Assembly (NCBI GenBank): GCA_900552935.1
Contig: USBN01000038.1
Span: 1 to 14,117 of the forward strand
Length of the DNA stretch: 14,117 nucleotides
Direction of reading: 5' to 3'
Source of the DNA: an uncultured Coriobacteriaceae bacterium
GTDB lineage: Bacteria; Actinomycetota; Coriobacteriia; Coriobacteriales; Atopobiaceae
Shown: in pieces, positions 13,723 to 14,117 of the stretch
Layout of the letters: every line of letters starts with the position of its first letter
Numbering within the stretch: the first letter of the stretch is position 1
The notes under the pieces: model-generated
Told to the model about the DNA's origin: nothing
Database searches by the model: none
Seen by the model: only the letters and a program-made list of their open reading frames with translations
Position numbers and translations under genes: made by a program

Positions 13723-14117
13723 TTGAACGAAGACCTCGAAAAGAATGAGAGAGCCACCGCCCCTGACGCTTCCGGCCCGGGGGCGGTTTCTCGTGGCCCA
13801 GCTTCGCCCTCTATGGCGAAAGGGATGCCTTCTTCTGACTGCGCTCGCGCTTCAGGTTCCCCTGACGAGATGAGGAGCCCTGATGGCGTGCTGCGCCCCG
13901 ATGCGACTCCGGCCGAGGCTGAGGACGCAATGTGGGAGGCCGCGCTCGCCGGCGTCGAGGGCGAGCTTGACGACGACTCTGATTCCGTGACTATCGGCCT
14001 TCTTCGAGGTGCTCGCAGAAATGATGCGAGCCGCTATGGGGTCTCGCGGAAGCGCCGACATGCGCGTCTGCTTCAGATATTTGCGATTGTCCGCAAGTAC
14101 GATGTTCTCGGTGGTAT
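13723..14117 (+). CDS. N-terminal part of an ABC1/AarF/UbiB family kinase-like protein (runs off the window)
   Basis: An open frame of 131 codons with no stop before the end of the window. The start is TTG 13723, with AAAGGAG (13707-13713) 9 bases upstream; in-frame ATG codons at 13813 and later are alternatives. Residues 1 to about 95 are rich in Ala, Ser, Pro, Asp and Glu and look disordered. From about residue 105 a basic segment leads into RLLQIFAIVRKYDVLGG, which resembles the conserved N-terminal helix of ABC1/UbiB atypical kinases. The catalytic part is beyond the window, so this call rests on that helix and on the neighbouring phasin-like gene, an arrangement I recall from related genomes. 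Long acidic extensions are not usual in the family. Confidence 0.6.
   Translation, partial: MNEDLEKNERATAPDASGPGAVSRGPASPSMAKGMPSSDCARASGSPDEMRSPDGVLRPDATPAEAEDAMWEAALAGVEGELDDDSDSVTIGLLRGARRNDASRYGVSRKRRHARLLQIFAIVRKYDVLGG

Noticed and set aside
32..14117. CRISPR array, tRNA, rRNA or IS element
   Set aside because: No spaced direct repeats, cloverleaf-like sequence, rRNA signature or transposase motif was seen on reading; small unconserved RNAs cannot be excluded.

Overview
The window looks like one end of an assembled contig from an anaerobic, high-GC bacterium. I favour the actinobacterial class Coriobacteriia (Eggerthellales/Coriobacteriales type). The reasons are the GC-rich codon use, the pairing of a small phasin-like gene with an ABC1/UbiB kinase gene at the right end, and a gene set for selenium-dependent molybdenum hydroxylases. 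The taxonomic call is inference. Bases 1-31 are not genomic: they match the Nextera (Tn5) library adapter, so the true insert starts at about base 32 inside a truncated gene.

Left part (32-3493, + strand): the C-terminal end of a 2-hydroxyacyl-CoA-dehydratase-type activase, then selD (selenophosphate synthetase), yedF (TusA-like plus DsrE-like selenium protein), a small DUF3343 Se/S-carrier-like gene, and a class V aminotransferase-fold cysteine desulfurase of the EF2568 type. Next comes yqeC on the opposite strand (3596-4339). A long hairpin lies in the convergent gap, and a short AT-richer region separates yqeC from the divergent yqeB.

Middle and right (4452-13217, + strand): yqeB and xdhC, then the molybdate importer modA-modB-modC, then molybdenum cofactor genes moaA, moaC, a stand-alone MOSC gene, a moeA-like molybdopterin-binding gene with a cysteine-rich tail, and a mogA-type gene fused to a HAD phosphatase domain. 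From modB to the MOSC/moeA-like pair the genes overlap or nearly abut, which suggests one translationally coupled operon. A phasin-like gene and the start of an ABC1/UbiB kinase gene close the window and probably form a separate unit.

How they fit together: the left genes mobilise and activate selenium (cysteine desulfurase, DUF3343, SelD, YedF). YqeB, YqeC and XdhC are the accessory proteins expected to install it at the molybdenum site. ModABC brings in molybdate, and MoaA, MoaC, MogA and MoeA-like proteins build the cofactor. The window is thus close to a full supply line for a selenium-dependent molybdenum hydroxylase (xanthine dehydrogenase family), although the hydroxylase itself and moaD/moaE are not present. 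No tRNA, rRNA, CRISPR array or insertion sequence was seen, and no gene-free stretch exceeds about 150 bases.
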